64,000 nucleotides of DNA from G963422745 sp965214285 (GTDB lineage Bacteria; Actinomycetota; Acidimicrobiia; Acidimicrobiales; Aldehydirespiratoraceae): positions 1,550,001 through 1,614,000 of the forward strand of contig OZ243946.1 of NCBI GenBank assembly GCA_965214285.1. The letters are read 5' to 3'. This document shows positions 1 through 8,418 of this stretch, in pieces (position 1 is the first letter of the stretch; each line of letters opens with the position of its first letter). Both the position numbers and the translations under genes were made by a program. The notes under the pieces were generated by a model, which ran no database searches, had not been told where the DNA came from, and was given only the letters and a program-made list of their open reading frames with translations.

Positions 1-888
1 GCGGACTTGGCCCGCATGATGAGCGAGGCCCGCAAGGCCGATCCCGCGGTCGCCCCCGAGGAGCTGCGGCGCCGCATCGACGAGCTCAAGAGGCTGATCG
101 CCGCGGACCTGCGATCCCAGCTCGGCGACCCCGACGACGAGATCCTCGGCGGCGACCTGGCCGACATCGACTTCCTCGCCGCCGGCCGGGCCGACCTGGA
201 CCGGATCCGCGACGCCATCAGGCCACTGGCCCGCCGTCTCGCAGGCCGCCTGGCCCGCCGGCGCAGGCAGCGCACCGGCCGTGTCAACCTGCGCCGCACG
301 GCCCGCAAGTCGATCGCCACCGGGGGAGTGCCGCTGGAGGTGGCCGCCGACAAGCGCAAGGCCCAGCGGCCCGAGCTGTTCGTGCTCTGCGACATCTCCG
401 GCTCGGTGGCGGACGTGTCGCTGTTCACCTTGAGCCTGATGAGCGCTCTGTCGGCCGAGCTGGCCAGGACCCGCTGCTTCGTGTTCATCGACGCCATCGA
501 CGAGATCAGCGACCTGCTGGCAGCCACCGAGCACGGCATCGGGCCCTGGCAGATCATGCGCAACACCAACGTGATCGGCGCCGACGGCCACTCCGACTAC
601 GGCTCGGTGCTGCGCCAGTTCTGGGACGAGGTCGGCGAGCGCGACCTGCGGCCCACTTCCACGGTGATCGTCACCGGCGATGCCCGCAACAACCACCGCC
701 CAGCCGAGGCCGCCGTGCTAGGCCGGATCGCCCGCCGCGCCCGCCGCGTCTATTGGCTCAACCCCGAGCCGCGCAGCGAATGGGACACTGAGGACTCCGA
801 GATGTCCGCCTACGCCCGCCACTGCTCCGAGTGCTTCGAGGTACGCAACCTGGGTCAGCTGATCGCCTGTGTGGAGGAGATCCTGTGA
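1..888 (+). CDS. VWA-domain (CoxE-like) protein, 5' end outside window
   Basis: The frame is open from the first base, so the N-terminus lies outside the window; the visible part is about 295 residues. After an Arg-rich helical stretch there is a von Willebrand A fold: CDISGSV is a DxSxS MIDAS motif, and a later TVIVTGDARNN segment gives the usual Asp/Asn metal contacts. This arrangement matches the CoxE/VWA family, which often partners MoxR AAA+ ATPases in metalloenzyme maturation. No MoxR partner is visible here because the upstream side is missing. The stop overlaps the truA start (GTGA), so the two are probably translationally coupled. The family call is fairly sure; the cellular target is unknown. 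Confidence 0.75.
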   Translation, partial: ADLARMMSEARKADPAVAPEELRRRIDELKRLIAADLRSQLGDPDDEILGGDLADIDFLAAGRADLDRIRDAIRPLARRLAGRLARRRRQRTGRVNLRRTARKSIATGGVPLEVAADKRKAQRPELFVLCDISGSVADVSLFTLSLMSALSAELARTRCFVFIDAIDEISDLLAATEHGIGPWQIMRNTNVIGADGHSDYGSVLRQFWDEVGERDLRPTSTVIVTGDARNNHRPAEAAVLGRIARRARRVYWLNPEPRSEWDTEDSEMSAYARHCSECFEVRNLGQLIACVEEIL

Positions 889-965
889 GCGCGGCGCCGG
901 AGCCTGAGCGTGGCGGTGACCCTGTGAGCGCGGCGCCCCAGCCTGAGCGTGGCGGTGATCCTGTG
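885..965 (+). repeat. 39-bp tandem repeat at the truA start
   Basis: Two 39-bp units (885-923 and 924-962) are nearly identical. Each starts with GTGAGCGCGGCGCC, and a third GTGAG follows at 963. The unit length keeps frame and encodes a VSAAPxPERGGDP repeat. Each unit recreates a GTG start in the truA frame. Confidence 0.9.
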
Positions 966-1751
966 AGGGTGAAGCCGCCGCCGGAGGGCTTCCGCAGGCT
1001 GCGCATGACGCTCGGCTACGACGGCAGCGGCTTTCACGGCTTCGCCCGCAACCCCGGCGTCGTCACCGTGCAGGGCGAGCTCGAGGCCGCGGCGGCCAAG
1101 GTGCTGGGCCATGCGGTCTCGATGTCGTGCGCGGGCCGCACCGACGCCGGTGTCCATGCCCAGGGCCAGGTGGTGTCCTTCGACGCCGACGCGGCCCGCA
1201 TGGCCGATCAGGCCGACATCGACAGGCTCGCCCGTGCCCTGAACCGCATGCTCAACCCGGCCATCGCGGTGTTCAGCGCGGCCGACGCAGCCGACAGCTT
1301 CGACGCGCGGTTCTCGTGCGCGGCCCGCAGCTACCGCTACCGCGTGCTCGATTGCCCGGTGGTCGATCCCCTCGCTGCGGCGCGCATGTGGCACGTGCGA
1401 CAGCGCCTCGACGTGGCCGCCATGGACCGCGCCGCCCGGCAGGTGATCGGCAGCCACGACTTCGCCAGCTTCGCCAAGCGCAACCGCTCCCGGCCCGACG
1501 AGTCGCTGGTCCGCGAGGTGCTGGCGGCGAGCTGGACCCGGCACGGCGATGCGGTCGAGCTGGAGATCACGGCCGTTTCCTTCGCCCATCAGATGGTGCG
1601 CAGCCTGGTGGCAATGTTCGTCGACATCGGCAGGGGCCGCCGCCGGCCAGACGGCATGGCCGCGGCGCTCGCCGCCAGGGACCGCTCGGCGGTGCCCAGC
1701 CCCGCCCCGCCGCACGGCCTGGTGCTCGTCGAGGCCCACCACCCCGACTGA
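885..1751 (+). CDS. truA: tRNA pseudouridine(38-40) synthase TruA
   Basis: TruA isomerises U38-U40 in the tRNA anticodon arm. The catalytic segment CAGRTDAGVHAQGQ carries the nucleophilic Asp in the RTDxGVH signature, and the RRLRMTLGYDGSGFHGF start of the fold is clear. The chosen GTG at 885 has a GGAGGAG ribosome site five bases upstream and overlaps the upstream stop (GTGA). Two further in-frame GTG codons (924, 963) come from a 39-bp tandem repeat, so initiation at any of the three would give a functional core. The repeat adds two 13-residue units before the conserved domain, an extension of roughly 30 residues that typical TruA lacks. A ribosomal-protein pair follows, a common actinobacterial order. 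Confidence 0.93.
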   Translation: MSAAPEPERGGDPVSAAPQPERGGDPVRVKPPPEGFRRLRMTLGYDGSGFHGFARNPGVVTVQGELEAAAAKVLGHAVSMSCAGRTDAGVHAQGQVVSFDADAARMADQADIDRLARALNRMLNPAIAVFSAADAADSFDARFSCAARSYRYRVLDCPVVDPLAAARMWHVRQRLDVAAMDRAARQVIGSHDFASFAKRNRSRPDESLVREVLAASWTRHGDAVELEITAVSFAHQMVRSLVAMFVDIGRGRRRPDGMAAALAARDRSAVPSPAPPHGLVLVEAHHPD

Positions 1752-1955
1752 GGCCGTGCGCAAGGCCTGCTGCGACCCGGCTTGGCTGGGCGCTGAGGCT
1801 GAGTGCTCGAGGCAGCGCGGCTTGGGTGCTGAGACTGGCGCTGCGTGGGGTTCGCCTGCGGCGGCCGTAGGCTTGCCCGTCGGTCCGGGCGCCTGAAGCG
1901 CCAAGACGCGGACCGACGAGTACCGGACCCGCCCGGAGACAGAGCCGGAGACAAA

Positions 1956-2411
1956 GTGCGAACCTACAGCCCGAAGGCAAGCGAGATCGTGCGCGACTGG
2001 CATGTCGTCGACGCCGAGGGAGCGGTGCTGGGCCGCCTCGCCAGCGAGGTCGCCCAGATCCTGCGGGGCAAGCACAAGCCCGGCTACACGCCGCACCTCG
2101 ACACCGGCGACCACGTGATCATCGTCAATGCCGACAAGGTGGTGCTCACCGCCGGCAAGGCCGAGCGCAAGCTGGTCCACACCCACAGCGGCTATCCCGG
2201 CGGCCTCAAGACCCAGACCTATGCCGACAAGCTGGCCCGCAAGCCCGCCGAGGCGGTGCGCGACACGATCCGGGGCATGCTCCCCAAGACCCGCCTGGGC
2301 CGCGCCCAGATCTCCAAGCTCAAGGTCTATGCCGGGCCGACCCATCCTCACCAGGCCCAGCAGCCCAAGCCGCTGGAGCTGCCCCACGTGCGCCTGCGGA
2401 CCCGCAACTGA
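1956..2411 (+). CDS. rplM: 50S ribosomal protein L13
   Basis: This encodes large-subunit ribosomal protein L13, which binds 23S rRNA early in assembly. The 151-residue product begins VRTYSPKASEI and contains the family core WHVVDAEGAVLGRLAS, a GDHVIIVNADK segment and the C-terminal KVYAGPTHPH segment. An upstream extension in the same frame is open, but GTG 1956 has GGAG five bases ahead and gives the normal L13 length, so I chose it. rpsI follows after 79 bases, the standard rplM-rpsI pairing, and the two are probably co-transcribed. Confidence 0.96.
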   Translation: MRTYSPKASEIVRDWHVVDAEGAVLGRLASEVAQILRGKHKPGYTPHLDTGDHVIIVNADKVVLTAGKAERKLVHTHSGYPGGLKTQTYADKLARKPAEAVRDTIRGMLPKTRLGRAQISKLKVYAGPTHPHQAQQPKPLELPHVRLRTRN

Positions 2412-2490
2412 GCACGAGCCGCCGCATCAGCCAAGCCGACCGAAGCCGATCCAAGCCGACCGAACCGCCAGCACAGGACCCGACGCCACG

Positions 2491-2883
2491 ATGACCGCAC
2501 CTCTGTCCCAGTCCACCGGCCGACGCAAGCGCTCCGTTGCACGAGTGCGGATCCGCAGCGGCGATGGCCAGGTCACCGTCAACGGGCGCGACCTCGCCGA
2601 CTACTTCTGCGCACAGACCCATCGCATGAGCGTGCTGGAGCCGCTGCAGGTCAGCGGCTTCGAGGGCCACTACGACATCGACGCCACCATCCACGGCGGC
2701 GGCGTGTCGGGTCAGGCAGGCGCCCTGCGCCTCGGCATCGCCCGCGGCATCGTCGCCATCGACCCCGAGCATCGCGACGTGCTCAAGAGAGCCGGATTCC
2801 TCACCCGAGACCCCCGCAAGAAGGAATCCAAGAAGTACGGGCTCAAGAAGGCCCGCAAGGCGCCGCAGTACAGCAAGCGCTGA
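2491..2883 (+). CDS. rpsI: 30S ribosomal protein S9
   Basis: This is small-subunit protein S9, whose basic C-terminal tail reaches the P-site tRNA. The 130-residue product has the GRRKRSVARVRI N-terminal core, the GGGVSGQAGALRLGIAR segment and a C-terminus ending in the near-invariant QYSKR. ATG 2491 gives the usual family length. It lies directly after rplM and 142 bases before the glmM start, consistent with one translation/cell-wall operon. Confidence 0.97.
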   Translation: MTAPLSQSTGRRKRSVARVRIRSGDGQVTVNGRDLADYFCAQTHRMSVLEPLQVSGFEGHYDIDATIHGGGVSGQAGALRLGIARGIVAIDPEHRDVLKRAGFLTRDPRKKESKKYGLKKARKAPQYSKR

Positions 2884-3025
2884 GCTGACCCGGCTGCCGA
2901 TGGGGCCTTCGTCTCAGCCCGACCAGCCGCTGTCAGACAAGACCGGCACGCCCGGCAGTTCTGCGGGGACCCGCAGCAGCGGCGAGGACGCCGACGGACC
3001 CGACAGCAGCGGCCCAGAGGCAGAC

Positions 3026-4369
3026 ATGACGCCCGGCGCTGCGCCGCTGCGTTTCGGCACCGACGGGATCCGCGGCGATGCGCGCAGCGTGCTCAACGCG
3101 CCGCTGGTCCGGGCGCTGGCCGCCGCAGCAGCGGAGATCCTCGGCGCCGACGGCTTCGCGGTGGGCCGCGACCCGCGCGAGTCCGGGCCTGAGCTGGCCG
3201 CAGCGGTGCATGCAGGAGTGGCCGCGGCCCGAGGCTCGTCCGTCGACCTCGGCGTGCTGGCGACCCCGGCGGTCGCCTTGTGGTGCGCCAGCCGCCAGGT
3301 CGCCGGGGCCATGGTGTCGGCCTCGCACAACCCGTGGCACGACAACGGCGTGAAGCTGTTCGCCCCCGGCGGCGCCAAGCCCGGCCCGGAGCTGCAGGAC
3401 CGGATCCAGGCGCGCTTCGACGAGCTCTGGGCCACAGGCGCCGCGAGGTCTGCGGCGGCGGCCAGCACGGTCGACCGCCACGCCGAAGCCCTCGCCGCTC
3501 ACGTGGACTCGGTGTACGCAGCCGTGGCGCCCGAGGCCCTGGCCGGGCTGAGGATCGTGGTCGACGCCGCCAACGGGGCGGCCTCGGAGGCTGCGCCGCA
3601 GGCCCTGCGCCGGCTGGGCGCCGAGGTGAGCGTGATCTGCGCCGCCCCCGACGGCCGCAACATCAACGCCGACTGCGGCTCGACCGACACGACGCGGCTG
3701 CAGGCCGCGGTGACAGCCGCAGGCGCCGATGCAGGGCTGGCCTTCGACGGCGACGCCGACCGGGTGCTGGCCGTGGACCACCGCGGATCACTCGTCGACG
3801 GCGACGAGATCATGGCGATATGCGCACTCGACGCCAAGCGCCGCGGCGAGCTCGCAGGCGATGCCGTGGTGGTCACCAAGATGACCAACCTCGGGTTCCG
3901 CCGTTCCATGGCAGCCGCCGGCATCGAGGTGATCGAGACGGAGGTGGGGGACCGCCACGTGCTCGCGGCGCTGCACGAGCGGGGCCTGGCCCTCGGCGGC
4001 GAGCAGAGCGGCCACATCATCTTCGCGGACCTCGCCCCCGGCGGCGACGGCCTGCTCAGCGCGGTCGTCCTCGCCGGGATCGTGGCCCGCTCGCAGCGGC
4101 GGTTGGCCGACCTTGCCGCCGAGGCGATGACCAAGTTCCCCCAGGTGCTCGTCAACGTCGCCGTGAGCGAGCGGCCCGCAGACCTCGACGTGCGCCTGAG
4201 CCCCGTGACGGCCGCTGCCCAGCAGCGCCTCAGCGGACGCGGCCGGGTGCTGGTGCGCGCCTCGGGGACCGAGCCCGTGGTGCGGGTCATGGTGGAGGCC
4301 GAGACTCAGGCCGAAGCCGCCATGGAAGCCGACGCCCTCGCCGCCGCGATCACCGGGCTGCTTCGCTGA
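3026..4369 (+). CDS. glmM: Phosphoglucosamine mutase
   Basis: GlmM converts glucosamine-6-phosphate to glucosamine-1-phosphate on the route to UDP-GlcNAc. The N-terminal RFGTDGIRG motif, the phosphoserine loop in SASHNPWHDNG, the metal loop DGDADR and the C-terminal phosphate-binding RASGTEPVVRVM are all present in family order. The frame extends upstream to an ATG at 2900, but the extra 42 residues are low-complexity. ATG 3026 has GAGG five bases ahead and gives 447 residues, the normal size. The next enzyme of the same pathway, glmS, follows. Confidence 0.95.
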   Translation: MTPGAAPLRFGTDGIRGDARSVLNAPLVRALAAAAAEILGADGFAVGRDPRESGPELAAAVHAGVAAARGSSVDLGVLATPAVALWCASRQVAGAMVSASHNPWHDNGVKLFAPGGAKPGPELQDRIQARFDELWATGAARSAAAASTVDRHAEALAAHVDSVYAAVAPEALAGLRIVVDAANGAASEAAPQALRRLGAEVSVICAAPDGRNINADCGSTDTTRLQAAVTAAGADAGLAFDGDADRVLAVDHRGSLVDGDEIMAICALDAKRRGELAGDAVVVTKMTNLGFRRSMAAAGIEVIETEVGDRHVLAALHERGLALGGEQSGHIIFADLAPGGDGLLSAVVLAGIVARSQRRLADLAAEAMTKFPQVLVNVAVSERPADLDVRLSPVTAAAQQRLSGRGRVLVRASGTEPVVRVMVEAETQAEAAMEADALAAAITGLLR

Positions 4370-4532
4370 GCACGGGTCGCTGCCGCGAGCGCGGGCCGGC
4401 ATGCGTCGCCGGGCTGGGGCGCTGAGCGCCGGCGCCGAGGTGCGGTGCCTCCGCGCCGCCGGCTCTTAGACTGAGCGCACATCGTTGCCGCTCAGGCACC
4501 CGAGCACGCTTCATGCAGACACCGGAGACACC

Positions 4533-7500
4533 ATGTGCGGAATAATCGCCGTCGTCCGGCGGCCCTGGACCCGGCCCGTGCCCACCGCCGACCAGGTCGT
4601 CGGCCTTGTCTCTGATCTCCCGGCTCTGCTCGACGCCGAAGCCCAAGCCGACAGCAGCCCTGCTGCCGGGGCTCAGGAGCTTGCCGTCGCAGCCGACCGC
4701 CTCAGCGAAGCCGACCGCCTGCTGCGCGGCATGCCGGGCCTGCTCCTGCTGCTCGAAGACCCCGCGGTCGGGCCGCAGCTCGCACACCACTGCGAGCGGA
4801 TCGGCCAGGCACTGGACCGGCTTGAGCAAGCCAACGAGGCCGGCCGGCTCGACTCGGCGGGACTCGAGCTTCGCAACCGCGAGCTGATCCGGGTCCGCGA
4901 CGCCGCATGGTCGATCACCCGCGACCGGCTGCGCGCCGCTGAGGGGGTGGCCGCCCTGGCTGCAGGCGCAGAGTCCCACGGGGCCATCGGCGCGTACCTG
5001 TCGGTGCATCAGGCGCTGTCGTCGCTGGACCGCCTCGAGGTCCGAGGCCGCGACTCCGCCGGGCTGCACCTGCTCATCAGCGACCACGCCCTGGACCTCG
5101 CGGATCCCGCCGTGGCCGACGAGATCGCCCGCCGCGCCGCCGACCCCAGCTACGGCAGCGGCTCGGTGCGCGCGGTCGACGGCGTGCTGAGCGTCGTCTA
5201 CAAGGTGGCCGCGGAGATCGGCGAGCTCGGCGACAACACCGCCGCCCTCCGCGAGGCCGTCACCGCCGACGAGCTGCTGCGCGCCGCCCTCGCCGGCGAC
5301 ACGGCCCGCACGACCGTGCTGGGCCACACCCGCTGGGCATCGATCGGCATCATCTCCGAGCCCAACGCCCACCCGCTCAACAGCGAGCTGATCGACGAGA
5401 CCGGCCCGTATGCGGCGGCCGCCCTCAACGGCGACGTCGACAACTTCGCGGACCTGATCGCCGCCGAGCGCCTGGCGATACCCGAGGCGATCACCACCGA
5501 CGCCAAGGTGATCCCCGCCATCATGAGCCGCCGCCTCGGCGAGGGGCTCGACTCCGCTGAGGCCTTCCGCTCCACGGTCGCCGCCTTCGAGGGCTCGGTG
5601 GCCATCGCGGCATGCACCGCGGCCGCCCCGGACCGCCTGCAGCTCGCCCTGCGCGGCAGTGGCCAGGCCCTGTACGTGGGCCTCGCCGAGGACAGCTACG
5701 TGGTGGCCAGCGAGCTCTACGGGCTGATCGAGGAGACCGACCGCTGCATCCGCATGGACGGCGAGACCACCGCCAATCCCGACAACCCCAACGCCGGCCG
5801 CGGCCAGATCGTCGAGCTCGATGCGAGCCTGGCCGGCAGCCTCGAAGGCATCCGCCGCCAGGCCTACGACGGCACTGCGCTGCCGGTCAGCGAAGCCGAT
5901 GTGACGACCGCGGAGATCACCACCCGCGACATCGACCGCGGCGACCACCCCCACTACCTGATGAAGGAGATCGGCGAGGCCCCCAGGTCGTTCCGCAAGA
6001 CCCTTCGAGGCCGGATCGCCGAGACCGCCGACGGCCACGTCACCGCCCTGGGTCCCGAGAACGTCCCCGAGTCGGTGCGCGCCGGCCTGCGCGACGCCGT
6101 CATCACCCAGGTGCTGGTGATCGGCCAGGGCACCGCCGCCATCGCCGGCCAGGCCCTGGCGTCCACGCTGGCGAGCCTGGTGCCAGACCGCCGGATCGCG
6201 GCGCAGGCGATGCTGGCCACCGAGCTGTCCGGCTTCGCCCTGCGCACCGACATGAGCGACACCCTGGTGGTGGCCATCAGCCAGTCCGGCACCACCACCG
6301 ACACCAACCGCACGGTGGACATCGTGCGCAGCCGCGGCGCCAAGGTGATCGCCATCGTCAACCGCCGCGGCAGCGACCTCACCGAGCGCAGCGACGGCGT
6401 GCTCTACACCTCCGACGGGCGCGATGTGGAGATGAGCGTGGCCTCCACCAAGGCCTTCTACTCCCAGATCGCAGCCGGCCTGCTGCTGGCGACGACGATC
6501 GCCGACGAGCTGCTCGGCGAGGAGGGGGCGGCCGACCGGCGATCTTTGGTCGAGGCCATCAGCGAGATGCCCGAGGCCATGGAGACGCTGCTGGCCCGCC
6601 GCTCCGAGATCGGCCGGGCGGCCCGCCAGCTCGCCCCCGACCGGCGCTACTGGGCGCTGGTCGGCAACGGCATGAACCGCATCGCCGCCGAGGAGGTGCG
6701 CATCAAGCTCTCTGAGCTCTGCTACAAGGCGATCGCCTGTGACGCCACCGAGGACAAGAAGCACATCGACTTGTCGTCGGAGCCGCTGATCATCGTGTGC
6801 GCGGCGGGCCTGTCGGGCTCGACCGCCGACGACGTGGCCAAGGAGGTCGCCATCTTCCGGGCCCACAAGGCCGCCGCGGTGGTGATCGCCGATGACGGCG
6901 AGACCCGCTTCGACGCGGCCCAGGCGGTGCTGGGGGTGCCCGCCGTGGACCCTCGCCTGGGGTTCATCCTGTCTGCGCTGGCCGGGCACCTCTTCGGCTA
7001 CGAGGTGGCCTGTGCCATCGACGCCCAGGCGCTGCCGCTGCGCGAGGCCCACAGTGCCATCGAGCAGGCCGCGGCGCGCTCGGACGTGACCGGCGAGCAG
7101 GCGCTGGCGGGGGTCAAGGGCGTGCTGGCCCGCGCCGGAGGGGTGTTCTTCGACGGCCTGCGCACCGGTGCCTACAACGGCCACCTCGAAGCCTCCACCG
7201 CCGTGCGGATCGCCTCGCTGCTGCGCTTCGCGCTGGGCAGCTCGCCCTTGGAGGCCTACCAGATCGAGTACGGCAAGGTCGGCACGCCCGCCGTCGTGCT
7301 CGACGACCTCGCGGCCGCGCTGACGCTGGGCATCGAGGAGCTGACACGGCCGATCGACGCCATCAAGCACCAGGCAAAGACCGTCACCGTGGGCATCAGC
7401 CGTAGCGACGACACGCTGCTGCAGGCCGACCTGGCACGTGCCGCCCTCGAGGCGGGGGCGCCGCGGGACCGCCTCAGCTACGCCTCGCTGCGCACCCTGG

Positions 7501-7985
7501 CCGACCTCGATCCCGCCGTGATCGCGGTGATCGGGCACACCCGCTACCGCATCGAGGGTCTCGACGAGCACGGCGACGGCGATGCCACGGCAGTGGTGAT
7601 CGACCGCGGCGGCATCTCGCGCCATCTGGTGTCGCGCACCGACCGCAACCCGGCGCTGCGCGGCACCAAGCACCAGGTCGCCGTGGAGCGCAGGGTGTTC
7701 GTGGCCCACGGTCGCAGCGACGGGCGCTGCGTCGTCATCATCCCCGAGGTCAAGGACAACGTGACCACCGGGATGACGCTGCTGCACGTGCGCCTCGCCT
7801 CGCGGCTCAGCGCGGCCGCGGCCCGAGGGGTGCTGCAGGGCTACCGCAACCGCTACTCGGCGCTGCGCGACGCGGTCACCGAGACCGAGCCGACGTTCCG
7901 CGAGGATCTGCTGGTCGCTCAGCCGGTCAGCGACCTGCTGACCCTGGCGATCAACGCCCTCGCCGACCGCTGGCGAGCGACCTGA
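4533..7985 (+). CDS. glmS: Very long GlmS-type glutamine-fructose-6-phosphate aminotransferase
   Basis: GlmS makes glucosamine-6-phosphate from fructose-6-phosphate and glutamine. ATG 4533 (GGAG five bases ahead) places the catalytic Cys at residue 2 (MCGII). The glutaminase landmarks follow: RGRDSAG near residue 171, GHTRWASIG near 264 and NAHPLN. KEIGEAPRSF (near 475) leads into two SIS domains with SGTTTDTNRT. The product is 1150 residues against about 610 for ordinary GlmS. The extra length is a helical insert of about 145 residues between Cys2 and RGRDSAG, about 60 more within the glutaminase part, and about 300 in or after the SIS part. All catalytic motifs survive, so this is probably the working enzyme. 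Neighbouring glmM supports that. Confidence 0.88.
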   Translation: MCGIIAVVRRPWTRPVPTADQVVGLVSDLPALLDAEAQADSSPAAGAQELAVAADRLSEADRLLRGMPGLLLLLEDPAVGPQLAHHCERIGQALDRLEQANEAGRLDSAGLELRNRELIRVRDAAWSITRDRLRAAEGVAALAAGAESHGAIGAYLSVHQALSSLDRLEVRGRDSAGLHLLISDHALDLADPAVADEIARRAADPSYGSGSVRAVDGVLSVVYKVAAEIGELGDNTAALREAVTADELLRAALAGDTARTTVLGHTRWASIGIISEPNAHPLNSELIDETGPYAAAALNGDVDNFADLIAAERLAIPEAITTDAKVIPAIMSRRLGEGLDSAEAFRSTVAAFEGSVAIAACTAAAPDRLQLALRGSGQALYVGLAEDSYVVASELYGLIEETDRCIRMDGETTANPDNPNAGRGQIVELDASLAGSLEGIRRQAYDGTALPVSEADVTTAEITTRDIDRGDHPHYLMKEIGEAPRSFRKTLRGRIAETADGHVTALGPENVPESVRAGLRDAVITQVLVIGQGTAAIAGQALASTLASLVPDRRIAAQAMLATELSGFALRTDMSDTLVVAISQSGTTTDTNRTVDIVRSRGAKVIAIVNRRGSDLTERSDGVLYTSDGRDVEMSVASTKAFYSQIAAGLLLATTIADELLGEEGAADRRSLVEAISEMPEAMETLLARRSEIGRAARQLAPDRRYWALVGNGMNRIAAEEVRIKLSELCYKAIACDATEDKKHIDLSSEPLIIVCAAGLSGSTADDVAKEVAIFRAHKAAAVVIADDGETRFDAAQAVLGVPAVDPRLGFILSALAGHLFGYEVACAIDAQALPLREAHSAIEQAAARSDVTGEQALAGVKGVLARAGGVFFDGLRTGAYNGHLEASTAVRIASLLRFALGSSPLEAYQIEYGKVGTPAVVLDDLAAALTLGIEELTRPIDAIKHQAKTVTVGISRSDDTLLQADLARAALEAGAPRDRLSYASLRTLADLDPAVIAVIGHTRYRIEGLDEHGDGDATAVVIDRGGISRHLVSRTDRNPALRGTKHQVAVERRVFVAHGRSDGRCVVIIPEVKDNVTTGMTLLHVRLASRLSAAAARGVLQGYRNRYSALRDAVTETEPTFREDLLVAQPVSDLLTLAINALADRWRAT

Positions 7986-8036
7986 GCCCGGAGTCGCCAT
8001 GAGGCTGACCGCCCGGCTGAGCCGACAGGAGCGCCT

Positions 8037-8408
8037 GTGCTCGGCATAGGCACCGACCTCGTCGACATCGACCGCCTGCGCGCGGTGCTGGATCGCACTC
8101 CCGGGATGCGGGACCGTCTCTTCACCGACGGCGAGCAGGCCTACGCCGAGAGCTCCGCGGACCCGGCGCGCCCTTATGCGGCTCGCTTCGCTGCCAAGGA
8201 GGCCGTGCTGAAATCGCTCGGCCTGGGCCTGGGTGCCATGCGCTTCACCGAGATCGAGGTGCTGCGCCACGCGGATGGCCGCCCCGAGCTGGCGCTTTGC
8301 GGCAAGGCCGCCGAGGTCGCCCGCAGCCACGGCGCGAGCCGCTTTCTGGTGAGCCTCTCGCACACCGGCACGCTGGCCACGGCCGTCGTGGTGGCGCTGG
8401 CAGCGTGA
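8037..8408 (+). CDS. acpS: Holo-[acyl-carrier-protein] synthase
   Basis: AcpS transfers 4'-phosphopantetheine from CoA to a Ser of acyl carrier protein. The 123-residue product starts LGIGTDLVDIDRL, with the Mg-binding Asp, and has the second signature FAAKEAVLKSLGLG. GTG 8037 is preceded by AGGAG five bases upstream. The next gene starts 11 bases downstream, in the actinobacterial order acpS-nnr-alr. Confidence 0.94.
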   Translation: MLGIGTDLVDIDRLRAVLDRTPGMRDRLFTDGEQAYAESSADPARPYAARFAAKEAVLKSLGLGLGAMRFTEIEVLRHADGRPELALCGKAAEVARSHGASRFLVSLSHTGTLATAVVVALAA

Positions 8409-8418
8409 CGGGGGCTGC

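Noticed and set aside
855..2387. Long open frame on the minus strand opposite truA and rplM.
   Set aside because: It is the antisense of well-supported genes; such frames are common in GC-rich sequence and its composition is Arg/His/Gly-rich without family motifs.
4350..8363. Very long minus-strand open frame (over 1300 codons) opposite glmS.
   Set aside because: It mirrors the GlmS codon pattern, shows no recognisable domain, and the + strand product has clear catalytic motifs.
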